DNA of 64,000 nt from Litsea cubeba (taxonomy: Eukaryota > Streptophyta > Magnoliopsida > Laurales > Lauraceae): positions 54,642,300 through 54,706,299 of the forward strand of contig CM022953.1 of assembly GCA_012931725.1 (NCBI GenBank). The letters run 5' to 3'. The notes beneath the pieces were generated by a model. It was not told the DNA's origin and made no database searches. It worked only from the letters and a program-made list of their open reading frames with translations. Shown here one piece after another: positions 1-11,699 of this stretch. The number at the start of each line of letters is the position of its first letter. The stretch's first letter is position 1. A program made the translations under genes and the position numbers.

Positions 1-1696
1 TGATTCCACACGCTTTCTCGCTACTGGAACCATGCACAAACAATGCAGCTGAATCAAGCTCTGATCTTAGGATTGGAACTCGCCATCGAATCCGGTATCA
101 CCATGCTGGAAGTCTTTGGAGACTCTCAACTGATCGTCAACCAGATGAATCAGAAATTTGAAGTCAGGAAGCCAGATTGCTGCCCTACTACAACAAGGCA
201 CAATCACTTCTGCAAAAGTTTGACATCTGTCACATCACCCACATTCGTAGAGGTGAAAACATACGTGCAGATGCCCTAGCCGGACTTGCCGCATCCATGG
301 CAATCCAGGAAGGGGAAAACATGCAAATCACAGTGTGTGAAAGGAGAATCCTTCCTCCTCTTAACACACACCAAGCAGTTGCTGAATGCCACCAAGTGGT
401 CGGAAGTCGGATTTCAATCCTTCAAACTTCAATTGACGACTGGAGGGATCCGTTCATTGATTATATTATGTTCGGAATCCTACCCGAAGATCCAAAAGAA
501 CGGGTAAGCATCCAAAGGCGAACCCCAAGCTTCCATTGGATTTCCTTCAAAAATCCTCTACAGGAATCCTTCAACGGAGTACTTCTACGCTGCTTGTCAC
601 GACAAGAGGCTGAAGAAACACTAAAAAAGTTCATGCTGGTCTGTGGAGCTCATCAGGCTGGACCTAAGCTCTATGATCAGATAAAAAGGTTAGGATATTA
701 CTGGCCTACCATGGTAGCTGACGCAATGCAATTTGCTAAACGCTGCCAACAATGCCAAGTTCATGGAGATTACATTCACATGCCTCCAGAATGGCTACAT
801 CCTACAAGCGATCTCATGGCCTTTCGAAGCCTGGGGTATGGACATCATAGGTCCTATTTCTCCCCCTTCAAGCAAAGGTCATCGCTTCATCTTCGCCGCT
901 ACGGATTATTTCTCCAAGTGGTCAGAAGCATTTGCGTTTAACGAAATGAAACCTCATCAGTCCTTCAGTTCCTACGCACCAACATCATTTGTCGTTTCGG
1001 TATACCCAAAAGATTCGTCCATGATAACGGACCACAGTTCCGGGATCATCGATTCTACAGGTTCTGCGACAAATACAAAATCCAAAGCTGTCCTTCAACT
1101 CCATACAATCCGGCAGCAAACGGTTAGCAGAAGCTTTCAACAAGACCACTCTGCAAAAATCCTCAAAAAAAATGGTCTCTAATCACAAAGAGACTGGAGC
1201 GAACAAATGTCTGAAGCTTTATGGGCCTATCGAACCACCGTTCGAGGGACCAACCCATAGCACACCATTCTCCTTGGTCTATGGATGCGAAGCTGTCGTG
1301 CCCTTGGAAGTACAAATTCCTTCCTTGAGGGTATCCTTGCAAAATGACATGACTCAAGAAAGCAATGTCAATTGGCGGCTCCATGAGCTGGACAATCTCG
1401 ATGAAGAGACGGCTCGAAGCTCAACAAAGCATTGAACTTTACCAAGCACGCATGGCGGGATCTTTCGATAAAAAGGTCAGGCAACGCGCCTACAAAAAGA
1501 ATGACTTGGTTCTTGCGGTAAAAAAGACCAATGGTTCTTCGCTCACAAGTCCAAAGGCAAATTTGAGCCGAAATGGGAGGGACCCTACGTCATCGACAAA
1601 GTTTTCTCCAATGGCGCATACGCACTCCTAAACATGGAAGGTGACAGATGTATGCTGCCCATCAATGGCAAGTTCTTAAAGCGGTACTACCCTTGA
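1..1696 (+). pseudogene. Tat-lineage Ty3/gypsy pol, 3' part (archaeal-type RNase H + integrase), decayed (Tat1)
   Basis: Only the 3' half of pol is in the window. From about 43 the translation gives the second, plant/archaeal-type RNase H (GDSQLIVNQM, then RGENIRADALAGLAA after a one-base frame change near 177). Next comes the integrase zinc-binding region (GYYWPTMVADAMQFAKRC, CQQC, about 630-760). The integrase core begins with WGMDIIGPISPPSSKGHRF near 830 in another frame, then TPFSLVYGCEAVVPLEVQ near 1265, and a C-terminal tail (KFEPKWEGPYVIDKVF, ending KRYYP and TGA at 1694-1696). At least four frame changes break it, so it cannot make a working enzyme. RNase H of this second type directly before integrase marks the Tat/Ogre/Retand lineage. 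The DDE triad cannot be followed cleanly. Everything up to the LTR at 9176 belongs to the same element. Confidence 0.88.
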
Positions 1697-3190
1697 AGAC
1701 TTACCCAACTGGGTAAGAGCAATGCCTGTACGGCCAAAACGGTTTCCAGGTACAACGCTCGCTAAACCCACCCTTTTTTAGAATTTTCATATCAAATGTT
1801 GAAATTTCTAGAAATCTAAAACAATGCTTACTTTCATCGTTCATCATTCATTGTTCAAAAATATATCCAAGTTCAGGAACCTTTCCCTAACTTGACCAAA
1901 ATTTTCAACCCTTGAACCCAAAATTCATGGTTTGAAACAAAATCCGGATTCAGGGATTTCCACCCTAGTCCACCCTGCCTTTTACCGCCAAAATGGTTTT
2001 AGGTCAAAATCATGACCCTCGTGTCTTTAAACAAAAAAAATGGTTTTTCAAAAACCGCGAGGAAGCGACGCTTAGTCGATACTTGCACAAATCGGAAGCA
2101 AGCGAACCACGTTCGACACTTCCAAAATCGCAGGGAAGCGACATTTCGTCGATACTTGCAAAATCCAAAACTGTGGAGACGCAACATTTCAGTTGATATC
2201 CACAACCCAAATTTCAAAGGTTCGAAAAAACCTAAAAAACTGTGGAAGCAATTTCAGTTGATATCCACAACCCAAATTCAAAGGTTCGAAAAAATAAAAA
2301 CTGGAACGCAACATTTCAGTTGATATCCATAACCCAAAGGTTCGAGAAAACCACAAATTTCAAAAATCGGGGAAACGACATCAAGTCAGTACCCGCAAAA
2401 CCAAAAATTTTTGAAAAGCAAGGATGCGACATCCATCGATATTTGCACCCAAATCCGCGAGGATGCGACATTCCATCGATACTCGCAACGAATGAGCAAA
2501 GATGCGACATTCCATCGATACTTGCAAGAACATCAGCAGGGAGGCGACTTTTAGTCGATACTTGCATTTTTGAAAACCAAACCGGCTATAAATGCCATCA
2601 AAACAGGCTATTAAATGCACAAACCGGCTTATAAATGCACAAACGGCTATCAATGCCACCAAAAACAAAAACCGGCTATCAATGCCAAAAACAAAAACTG
2701 GATTTCAAAAAAAATGGCTATCAATGCCCCCAAAACAAAAACAGGCTATCAATGCCACCAAAACCGGCTATTAGATGCCACAAAAACAAATTTCAGCTAT
2801 TCAATGCCACCAAAATTGGCTATAGATGCCACAAACAAAAAAAAAAAAACTCGGCTATCAATGCCACAAGAAAAGCTGGCTCTCATGCCAAAATTGGCTT
2901 CCATGCCACAAACAAAAACCTGTTTTCATGCCAAAACAATCACTTGACAAAAGATTTTCACAAAATGACAACCTTTTGATCAAATCCCATTAGCAATTAC
3001 TTTTATCACAAAAAGATTAAGTGAGCGTAGGGATAACAAAAAAAGAAAAGCATCCCATTTAGCAATTACTTCTATCACAAAAGATTAAAGTGAGCGTAGG
3101 GATAACAAAAAAAGAAAGTGTTCACAAGCTACAAAAAAAATAACAAAAAAAGAGTACCAAAAAAAATACATGTGGTACAAAAAAAAAAGT
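1697..3190 (+). repeat. Tat1 non-coding region after pol, made of short degenerate repeats
   Basis: No gene is seen. Between pol and the antisense gene the sequence is AT-rich and internally repetitive. At 2040-2570 a unit of about 25-60 bp built on 'gcgacattccatcgatacttgca' variants recurs. At 2580-2935 a unit of about 20-30 bp with the core 'ggctatcaatgccacca' recurs many times. At 2985-3110 a roughly 65 bp stretch ending 'gtgagcgtagggataac' is tandemly duplicated. Long repetitive 3' regions are usual in Tat/Ogre elements. Confidence 0.7.
2580..2935 (+). repeat. Array of 'ggctat(a/c)aatgcca' units
   Basis: A short degenerate unit, roughly 'cggctatcaatgccaccaaaa', is repeated more than a dozen times with variable spacing. 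The same core ('cggctataaacgccaaaat') recurs four to five times at 11128-11205, near the far end of the same element's LTR. This links the two regions as parts of one element. Several small overlapping reading frames here are artefacts of the repeat. Confidence 0.75.
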
Positions 3191-6100
3191 GTTCACAGGC
3201 ACTATAAAAAATAAGTACAAAAAAACATACAAGTGGTACCAAAAAAAAAAAAAAAAAGAAAGAAGGATGGTTTCTGTATACAGGAGCTCAATCAAAAATG
3301 GTCTCCAGCCAAGAGTTCAGCTCCCCAAGCAAACTTTTAGCCTCAGCCGTCAAGGATTCCAAGGCACGCTTCTTCAGGAACTTGCCATGAGATGTTGGAG
3401 TGGGCTGTACCCCTTCTCTCACACCAGGAAGCTTACCTCGAGCAGTTTGCCATTGTTCATCCTCATCAGATTTCCTTTTGAGAACCCGTTCGACATCTGC
3501 AACCTGGTGAATCAGGGCACTCTCCCTGTCGCGAGCGTTCTATTATGGCAGTCCACTTGGCAGCGACTTGTGCCTGCAAATGCTCAAGACGTTTCCTGGC
3601 CTCATCGACCTCCCTGTCAAGATGTTGAGGTCATGTGTCAGCCTGATGATGGCTATCTCTTCTAAGTTCCTCTTTCGGACTGCCAGCTTCCTGCTTTCTG
3701 TAGCCTCATCCAGGGTCAGACTTAGCCTTATCAGCAGGGTCCAGGAACATCTCCTTGAAAGACTGGTCATCAGCCAAACTCACGGTCTCAAACCACTTGT
3801 CACCCGTGCAATGATCCTATCAACGATCGCCCTGGCACCTGTGACATTCCAGACCAGCCTCTTCAGCATCACTGAGAATCTCCTGCACATGCTGGATCAT
3901 GCCAAATCCGACTTCCAAGTGCCCAGAAAAGAGAGTCTCAATCCAAGAGCTAACAACTCGCACCACCACCTTCTTCGCAAAAAGAAGAGATGGCCCAGCT
4001 GAGGATTCGCCCAACTCCGTTGGTCGGCTACTCATGTCATCATCTGTTGAAAGAGTAACAAAAGAACTCTTTCCAGCTGAAGCTGCTCCTGCTCTGGAAG
4101 GAATCTCAGCGCGAGGAATCTCCTCAATATTGTCAGAGCTGGTCCCAGGAATCTCTACCTCTGGATCAACCTCTGGCATCTCTTGCTCTGGAAGCGACGG
4201 ATCCTCCTCTGCCACTTCAAAACCTGCAAGGAAACACAAAAAGGTATGAATATGACCCATGTTTGAAAATCATTATCAGAGTTATAACTACAAAATACCT
4301 TCTTCGACGACTGGCGGAACACTTTCTTCCTCCATGAACTCATCGAAAGCATCATTAACATTTACGTCCATCGATGGTTCAAAGTCATCAGAACCCCTGT
4401 GGCAAGTCAGCTGGCAAAAAAAAAATGTGTTAGCAAACCGAGTCACAAACAAAAAAAAAAAAAAGAGAGCAAAAGAAGTCGTACCAATTGGAGATTCTGG
4501 ATCTACTCCAGAGTCCCTCGGTTCTTCTTCAGGTGCCTCAACAGGATCCATCACCACCTCATCGGTTGGGACCTCAGGCATCACCAAGTCTTCCTCTGCT
4601 AAAAAAAAAAAGAAAAAAAGCAGAAACAAGAAGCAAATCATAACATGGAAAAAATCCCATGAAAAGAAATGGAAAGAGACACCGACGGTCTCTTCTTTCT
4701 CGGCTTCTCTTCTCCGGAGGCTCGTCAGCATCAACTGGCAACATCCTCATTGATAGTAAGAGTGAACTTCCAAGTTAGGTAGAGTCCTCATGCTGCCCCT
4801 TGCTACTATGATGACTCCTCCTCCTCTTACTCCATGCGGGCTCGTCTCTTAGAGGAACCTGCCCCGCCGTCAAGAGTCAGGTTTTCCCACTGGACTCATC
4901 ACTGGATGGTCTGCTCTTGCCAGTAGACTCCACGGAAGCTTGCCTCTGTGACGCTGCATCAAGCCGCCAAGTTCGGCTTCCTCCTGTTCTAGCTGCTCCA
5001 AGCCTCGTCAGGTATTTCTCGAACAGCTTCAGAACCGATGACGCCCTGGTCAACGAGAAAGCCTATCTTGTGCTTCTCTCCAGAAGGAAGGCCCAAACTT
5101 TCCTCTCGCCGGATGCCATCCGACTTTCCAAGGCCCTTTCTCAGATGCCAGCTTCACAATCAAGCTCCTTCCCTGGAAAGTCCCCGATATGCCGAGAAGC
5201 TCTCCGCGAACCACTTCGCAAAGTCGGCAGTCCGGGAAGTCAGCAACACAGGATAAGAAATCATGGCTGTAGTGTCTTCAGCACTATAAAAAGCCCATGC
5301 ATTTCTCCCGTCCTGTAAGCCTCCAAAGCGCTTCCACCATGCTTGAGGCGCTCCAACAACGCCTTGAGAAAAGCCAAGCTGCAAAGCAAAGCGAGAGGGT
5401 ACATACGGCTGGAATATCGACGAAAGATGTCTGCGGTACACCATTGTGCCGACCCGTATGCTGAAAGCCACTCTCTCTCTGCATTTGTCAAGAAATAATG
5501 CCTTCCCGACCCCGCCCTGGTAGAGTCTCGGGAGGCACCCAAAATCAAAAGCCTTCTTCCGCAACTCCGGAGAAAGCTTTACTGAAGATTGCCCCATCTC
5601 GACGTCCCTGAACCGTCGGATCCTCATACGGGCAAACAAAAGTGATTCGGACACGGCTTTGCCCTTAGCCAGTCGAATCATCAGAGGATCATCATCCTGT
5701 GCAGCACCCAGCCGATGGAAGCCAGGACAGTGGTATACATACCACGAATAAAAGATATGGGCTGAAAATACCCTATTCATGGGAAGCCCAAGCCGAACCA
5801 GAAAAGCAGCAGCCTGCAGTTCGGTACACAGGTAGGAGTAAAGAGCTGGCACCAAAGCAAGCTGCTCTCCAAACGCCATCTGACAAGCCGGGAAAATACA
5901 ATGGGGCCTGATGTGCGTTCCATCTCCTCCAGCGAAAACAGCCTCACCAAGCCAATAAGTGAGGTAAACAGCGAGATCTCTCCGCAGTGCAATGTCAGGA
6001 CATATGGCGTTTGTACTTGCACAGAAATCTCTCAACTCTTCTTGCATGACCAAGATCTTCTTTGGATCCTGAGCTCCAGCTTCCTGGGTCATGCTATCAG

Positions 6101-7534
6101 AAGGCTCCCTACTATCAAAAAAGTTGGGGAATGAAGAGCAAAAACTCTTCCAACTGCTGGATCTAACTTTCGAACCCCCCTTCTCCTTCAAAAAATCATA
6201 GAAGGCGACGAGCTGAAAGTATAGAAGCCTGAACTCCTCAGACTGCCCCTCGAGGACGCTGTCAATCGGCATAAACTCCTCATAGAGTTTGCCGAGGATG
6301 GGCAATCCCGGTAATGGCGCTCAACTCCTTCAAAGAAAAACCAATCTCACCATTCGTCACAACGAAGGTATTGGTTTGTGGGAGAAATGACTCCAGCATA
6401 GCCATGAAGGCCTCGTCGGAAAAGATCACGGTCTCCCTAAAGGCACGGACCGCATCAAAAATCCCGGCTTCCTTCAAAACGGCGCCACCAATCAGCAGGA
6501 CGCGATCAGTCCACGACTTCCACTCGGAGTCAGCATTGAAACGACCTCGAAGTCGAAAAGGCTTAATCCAATTGCTGCCGTCACCGCTGAAAATACCAAG
6601 GCCCACCGGTCTCAAATCAACCGACGGATAATCAGTGCCCTGGTAGCCGCTGGATGGCATCAACAAGTCCATGTCAACAGGCGACCTCTCCGTATATCCA
6701 GGAGAACCGCCAACAAAACCCCGGTCTTGATTACATTGTCCTTCTCACCCAACTTGGAGGATCTTCCCTCTTAGGGCACGTGGGGGCAAGGCTCAGAATC
6801 GAGACGGTGCGATCAAACATCGACCGGGTAGTAACAGTCTTCTTCTCACCATCTGCTGTGAAGGAAAACTGAAAGATCTCCTCTGGTATGTCATGTCATC
6901 AGGGACTGCATCACCAAAGAAGAAGGTAGGCTTGGGCAAAAACGCTCTGATCTTCCATCACCCATGGACGACTGCTTACCATGATCTTATAGAAGTCCTC
7001 TCCCTTGAGAGTGATCAGTCGCTGCCTCATCTCATCTCTGTTGAGGGAGTCGCATTCTTCCAGATTTCTCTCAACATACTGGACCTTCTCGAAAGCCTGC
7101 TGAACGGCCGGATTAGAGGATCTAGAAGATCGACGAGGTACGCTTGTAGCAGGCTCTTTACCCTTGTTCGCTCTGGAGGAACCACCTGAAAAGGATGGAA
7201 AAGAAAAGATCAAACATCAAAGTGACAGAATCTCGCTAAAAAAATCTGGCGAAATTTTGACATGATGACGGGGCAATTCCGAAGAAAAGGAACTATCCCG
7301 AAAGAAATAGAAAGCTTGAAGATGGGCTCAACATCGCTGCGAGCTCCGAAACTCCAAACTTTCAAAACCTAAAAGTCTCCGCAAAATCAGGAAGGGCTCA
7401 ACATCACTGCGAGCTCCAAGTTCCCAAATTTGCAAACACTTTCAGGTATGCAATCACATCATGCTACAAATTTAATTTACAAATTAAAGGCATGCATGAA
7501 CATCTAGATTTGCGAAAAAATGCATTATCATGAT

Positions 7535-7875
7535 GAGCAAAAAAAAAAAAAAGAAAAGAAACTTTCTCTAAAAAAAAAGAGAGGAGAAAGAAAACAAAAA
7601 AAAAAAGAAACGAAACTCTCTCAAAAAAAAAGGGGGAGGAAAAAAAAAAAGAAAAAGAAAAAAAAAAACGGGCTGGCCCACAGGCCACGTGGCCGTACGG
7701 CCAGATCCGTACGGATCTGTCCGTACGGCCCACACAATAAAAAAAAAACATGAAAAAAAAAGAAAAGAAAGCAAAAAAAAAAAAAAAAAAAAAACGTGTG
7801 AAAAAAAAGGAGGCAAACACGTGAAAAAGAAAAAAAAAAAAAAAAAGAAAAGAAAGAAACAAAAAAAGAAAGAAG
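7535..7875. repeat. A-rich/poly-purine low-complexity tract in antisense intron 1
   Basis: Runs of A interrupted by G and short GC islands occur here (for example the 'ccgtacgg' palindromes at 7693-7732). It is T-rich on the strand of the antisense gene, as plant introns are. The poly-Phe and poly-Lys reading frames here are spurious. Confidence 0.85.
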
Positions 7876-7924
7876 AACTTTTTTTTTTCCTACAATGGAG
7901 TTTTCTTGAAAAAGAAGAACTTAC

Positions 7925-7934
7925 TTGAAGCCAT
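7925..7934 (-). other. 10-nt first coding exon of the Tat1 antisense gene
   Basis: ATGGCTTCAA is followed by the donor gtaagttc. Joined to the acceptor at 7186/7185 (tccttttcag then GTGGTTCC) it gives M-A-S-S-G-S-S-R in one continuous frame with exon 2. The intervening intron of 739 bp contains the A-rich tracts at 7535-7870. This is inferred from splice consensus and frame only. Confidence 0.6.
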
Positions 7935-8051
7935 TGATGGAGAAGAAGAAGAAAACTCTTGAAGATCTTGAAGAAGAAAAGCTCTTGGTCTTGAAGCCCT
8001 CTTGAGATTATTGCAAAAGAAAGTAATAAGAGCAAGAGATCCAACCTTCTC

Positions 8052-8068
8052 CTTGCTTTTATAGAGGA
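8052..8068 (-). promoter_or_regulatory. TATA box of the Tat1 antisense gene
   Basis: On the minus strand the sequence reads ctctataaaagcaagg, a near-consensus TATA box, about 120 bp upstream of the ATG at 7934. This fits a separate RNA polymerase II promoter inside the element, facing pol. Confidence 0.5.
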
Positions 8069-8163
8069 GAGCAAACCAAAGAAGGAAAGAAGAAAGAGGT
8101 AAGTGTTACTAATTAGTAACCTTACCAAAAGAAAGAGATTAGAAAGATTCTTTCCAAAAGAAA

Positions 8164-8400
8164 GGGATCTTGAGAGATTTTCTCCCAAAAATCAATCTAT
8201 GACGGATTCTTTCCCAAAAGAAAGATATCTTGAGATATCCTATCCCAAATAAAGGGATCTTGAGAGATTTTCTCCCAAAAATCAATCTATGACGGATTCT
8301 TTCCAAAAGAAAGATATCTTGAGATATTCTATCCCAAAAATAAAGGGATCATGAGAGATTCTCTCCAAGTAAAGATATTCTTAGATATTCTCTATCCAAA
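8164..8400. repeat. About 90-bp tandem repeat (gggatcttgagagattttct...)
   Basis: The unit starting gggatcttgagag at 8164 recurs at 8254, and a shorter degenerate copy starts near 8345. It lies upstream of the antisense promoter. No coding function is seen. Confidence 0.75.
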
Positions 8401-8732
8401 TGAGATATTTTTGGATATTCTTTACAAAAATGACACCATATGAGATCTAAGCCATTTCAAAAGCTTAAGGTCCCATGGGTTAGCCCATATGAGCCAGGTT
8501 TGACCACCTAGGCACAAAAAAAAAAAAAGAAATAAATTTTGGGCTTTTAGTCAAAGAGAAATCCCTCTTACCAAGAGCATACAAAAATGGTTCCATGCCT
8601 CTTTTGAGTTGATTGGACCATACAAAAGAAAATTCCAAGCCCCATGAGCTTCCAAAAATCAAACCATCCAGCCTCATCTACCAAATTGAGCCAAATTCTT
8701 GAAATTGACATTCCATCAAACCAAATCCTGGT

Positions 8733-8960
8733 CCCCTAACTTGCCACATACAGCCTGTTAGGTCACAAGACCAAAACCAAAAACCAAAACCTGATCCCCT
8801 AACTTGCCACATACAGCCTGTTAGGTCACAAGATCAAAACCAAAATTGATCCCCCAACATTCCACATACAGCTTGTTGGGTCACACGATCAAAACCAAAC
8901 CCGACCCCCTAACCTGCCATATATAGCCTGTTAGGTCACAAGGTCAAAACCCAAATCCAC
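8733..8960. repeat. 55-63 bp tandem repeat, four copies (cccctaacttgccacataca...)
   Basis: Copies begin at 8733, 8796, 8851 and 8906. Each holds 'cccctaac.tgccacatacagcctgttaggtcaca'-type sequence with a few substitutions. It sits just before the LTR in the Tat1 3' region. Confidence 0.8.
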
Positions 8961-9160
8961 ATCCCGGATGTCATCTTCAAAACTTTGCCTCGAGATGGTA
9001 CGTGATCCCTTTCACTACCATAAAATTCCCCTGGAAGCTCAAAAGGCTACAAATACCAAAAAGAAAGACTGCTCAAAGACTCTTGGTCAAGTCACAGGCT
9101 CTCCTTCAAAAATCTCTTCGAGGCACATCGACTACAAAAGTTAAGCAACTCGCCGCTGTA

Positions 9161-9175
9161 CCTCGAGGGGGCATT
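9161..9175 (+). other. Polypurine tract of Tat1
   Basis: The sequence cctcgagggggcatt lies directly before the LTR start TGTTGACACC. This is the expected position of the plus-strand primer site. Confidence 0.75.
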
Positions 9176-9900
9176 TGTTGACACCAAAAATGTCACTTTG
9201 CCTTTTCAAGATCCAAAGAGCTACATGAAGTCGCAACCTGCTATAAATAGGCAATGCTGCTTCCAAAAATAAAATCTTGTCAGAATCAAACAAAAACTGC
9301 AAGATTCTTCCAGACAGCCAAAAGAGGAGTACACAAGAAGTTTCGGGCCATTTCAAAATCATTTGGCCTAACTTCACCTCTCCGACAGCCGAAAAGGAGC
9401 CCTCGGCGACAAAAGCTCTCCGGACCATGATTTCCAAGACAGAGCCTATGGATCATCTTAAAATGACTCCAATAGGTTCCCTGTCAAATTTCAAGTCAAT
9501 CGGACATCGGTTGACCACACATCAAACCGCGACATCTTCATCGCGACAAAAAGCAAGTCTACAGGTGATAGGACCCCAAACGACTTCAAAACTCAAACAA
9601 AAGCCTATGGTTGGTCTTATTTATTGCTCAGGAGGCTTCACACCAAATTTCAGGTCATTCCGACATCGTTTGACCCAGTTTCAGCTTCTGACGGAAAATC
9701 GGCAGCTCTGCGCGACAAAGTCTTCGGCTTTCTCAGGAAATTAGAAACTTTGCAAAATAAAATGCAAGGATTCTCATCAGGTTTCCTACAAAGAAATCAG
9801 GCCAATAAATGGTCAAAATGTCAAGGAAAAGTACAGAAGAAAAAAGAATAAAAAAAAGCAAAAACGACGCAAAACGGGACACGAAAGGGGGAAGACCCCC

Positions 9901-9946
9901 CAGGGTCGCAGACCCCTGCGACCCTGGGCCAGGGTCGCCGGCGACC
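9901..9946. other. GC-rich hairpins in the Tat1 LTR U3
   Basis: CAGGGTCGCA (9901-9910) pairs perfectly with TGCGACCCTG (9917-9926) across a 6-nt loop. It is followed by the 14-bp palindrome GGTCGCCGGCGACC (9933-9946). The block is sharply GC-rich against AT-rich flanks. Confidence 0.8.
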
Positions 9947-10612
9947 ATGGACCCCCGGGGTCGCCGGGAAAGCCCCGGAAACCCCGGTTTTCGCCGTTTT
10001 TTCGCGATTCGAAGGGCCCAGCCTCTGGTACTTTCCAAAATTTATGCTTTCGAGACACCAAGTCCTCTGATATCCGTCCAAACACGGGTAAATCATCAAG
10101 AGTATCGAAGACAGTATTGATCGCCACCCGGTCAACCAAAAAAAGTGTGCTTTCCACCCGACCGATCGAGAAATCGACAGGACAGATGGCACCGACCCGC
10201 TGTTGCAACAAACACCTGAAATTACATGGTCATCTGATATCGATCTACATGAAGATCCATCGATGATCATCGACAGAAGAATTCCAAAAGACGTGGCACG
10301 GCCCGCGACTCTTCAGCTGCTCGGCGACCACTTAATGCGATTAATTGACTAGCTTTATTACAGTCATTAATCCATTTCTTTGGACGGCCCAATCAGAAGC
10401 AAGCATTCGGGAGTTACAAGTCAAGAGATTCATGGCATTTAACCCATGAAACTCCTCCCATCATGGCGATTAAATGCCCTCAATCTCCTCCGGCCAATCA
10501 GAAGCCAAGAAAAAGGAGTTACAAAATAAACAATTCAATTTTGTAACTCCTCCCATTATGCGGCTTAATGACAATAAAAGCCCATAAACCCACCTAAAAG
10601 GCTACCTAAAAG

Positions 10613-10623
10613 CCTATAAATAG
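10613..10623 (+). promoter_or_regulatory. TATA box of the Tat1 LTR
   Basis: The sequence ctataaatagg matches the plant TATA consensus. Transcription would start about 30 bp downstream, at the AGAG-rich leader. Confidence 0.65.
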
Positions 10624-11479
10624 GAGGGCTCTCCAAGAAGAAAAACATCAGAGAGCATCAGAAAATCAGAGAAAAAAGCACAAGCACACAGACAGAAATC
10701 CAGAGAAAGGAAAAGAGAGAAAACTCTGCGGAAATTCTACACCGGCCACCGCAACAAGGTGACAAAAGTCCTTAGGGGGTACCCCCCCCCAAGGTCCTTG
10801 CCTTCTCCTCCTGCCTCCAATGGCTTAGATATGGCTTTTCAGCCCGTCTACTCGGTTTTTTATTGGACATAGGACCTTCCTTTGGTCTTTTGTCTTCTAA
10901 AAACCCGATGTTATAGCCAAGCCAAGCGAATCAAATAGCATCCTCTGTTCTCATCTGCATGGATGATGGCGAAGCCCACATATGGCTTGCGACCGTCAAT
11001 CTAAACGAGTCCCCCACAATCTCCTGAGAAGTTAGATCCTCCTTTTCTTGCTTTTCATTGTAGTTTGTATTTTTTCAAAAGAGACAAAAATCACAATTCT
11101 TGTCTTTCATTGTTGATAAGGATTAAAAATCGGCTATAAACGCCAAAATCGGCTATAAACGCCAAAAATCGGCTATAAACGCCAAAATCGGCTATAAATG
11201 CCAAAAAAATCGCCTTTCACGGCAAACCAAGAAAAATGTCTCTTTTCTTAAATATATGTGCAATAGAAAACTTGAAAGAAGTTGATTTCCTTTTTACTTG
11301 CGAAGGTTGATCTCCGGATCACCACTTGCAATTCCAAGTAAAAATAGAAAATCTGGCACACCCACAAAAAAAAAAAGAAATGTTGATGCACGCCCTTGCC
11401 CCCCGGTTACGAAAGGGTCGGAACCAAACGGACTCCCACGTCCGCCGACCTCGGTAGAACCGAGCAGGAGCGCGGTCCA

Positions 11480-11665
11480 TCATATATGCACATGTATGAA
11501 TGAAAAGAATATAACACGCATATAACCAAAAAAACTTTTATTGAAATAAGTCCAATACACTCCCACTGAATAAAAGGATTACATATATTGCATTCCCATA
11601 CGCCTTATATGAATAGCGAATAGTTCTCGCGCCAAGGATTTGGTCATCGGGTCAGCAATCATTTC
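11480..11665 (-). pseudogene. Ty1/copia pol 3' end and LTR start, remnant
   Basis: On the minus strand 11665-11579 reads EMIADPMTKSLARELFAIH then IRRMGMQYM and a stop. This is the conserved end of copia RNase H (ADPLTK...H...MG). After it come a purine-rich tract (cagtgggag, minus strand, 11571-11563) and a TGTATTGGAC LTR start. The LTR is cut off near 11480. Nothing upstream of the ADPMTK region is recognisable. Confidence 0.75.
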
Positions 11666-11699
11666 CAAAGTTGGCTCTCACAAATACCCGGGTTACTTT

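Larger units (their letters stand above)
3270..7934 (-). pseudogene. Antisense spliced gene of Tat1, plant-mobile-domain-like (PMD-like), broken
   Basis: This lies opposite to the host element, between pol and the 3' LTR. Exon 1 is a 10-nt piece (ATGGCTTCAA, 7934-7925) followed by gtaagt. The intron ends ttttcag at 7186. Exon 2 (7185-6980) reads on in frame (GSSRANKGKEPATS) and ends at gtaagc. The main domain follows: FSLKELSAITG (about 6300) and PILGKLYEEF (6305 onward), then a long open stretch to about 5160 with WLGEAVFAGGDG and PHCIFPACQMAFGEQLAL. The ITG.PI.G..YEE pattern is typical of the plant mobile domain (PF10536). Acidic exons (4560-4600, 4310-4400, 3830-4230) with good splice borders and a coiled-coil-like C terminus near 3600 follow. 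One-base frame breaks at about 6300 and 6885, plus others, make it a pseudogene. PMD proteins are known in plant hosts and in some retroelements. The role inside a Tat element is not known to me. Confidence 0.72.
9176..11400 (+). repeat. 3' LTR of Tat1 (right end uncertain, 11.3-11.47 kb)
   Basis: It begins TGTTGACACC right after the polypurine tract. A TATA box (ctataaatagg, 10613-10623) is followed by an A/G-rich leader with many cagag repeats (10640-10740), as in a U3/R/U5 layout. Four to five 'cggctataaacgcc' units occur at 11128-11205. I cannot place the right border. The LTR partner is outside the window, and the next clear sequence is a copia remnant on the other strand near 11480. Confidence 0.75.

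Noticed and set aside
1..1696. Endogenous pararetrovirus or virus-derived origin for the RNase H/integrase segment
   Set aside because: Integrase plus archaeal-type RNase H order and the LTR downstream identify a Tat retrotransposon; pararetroviruses lack integrase and LTRs.
7464..8188. Poly-Phe and poly-Lys frames on both strands
   Set aside because: Low-complexity A-rich intron sequence; no membrane protein or peptide is implied.
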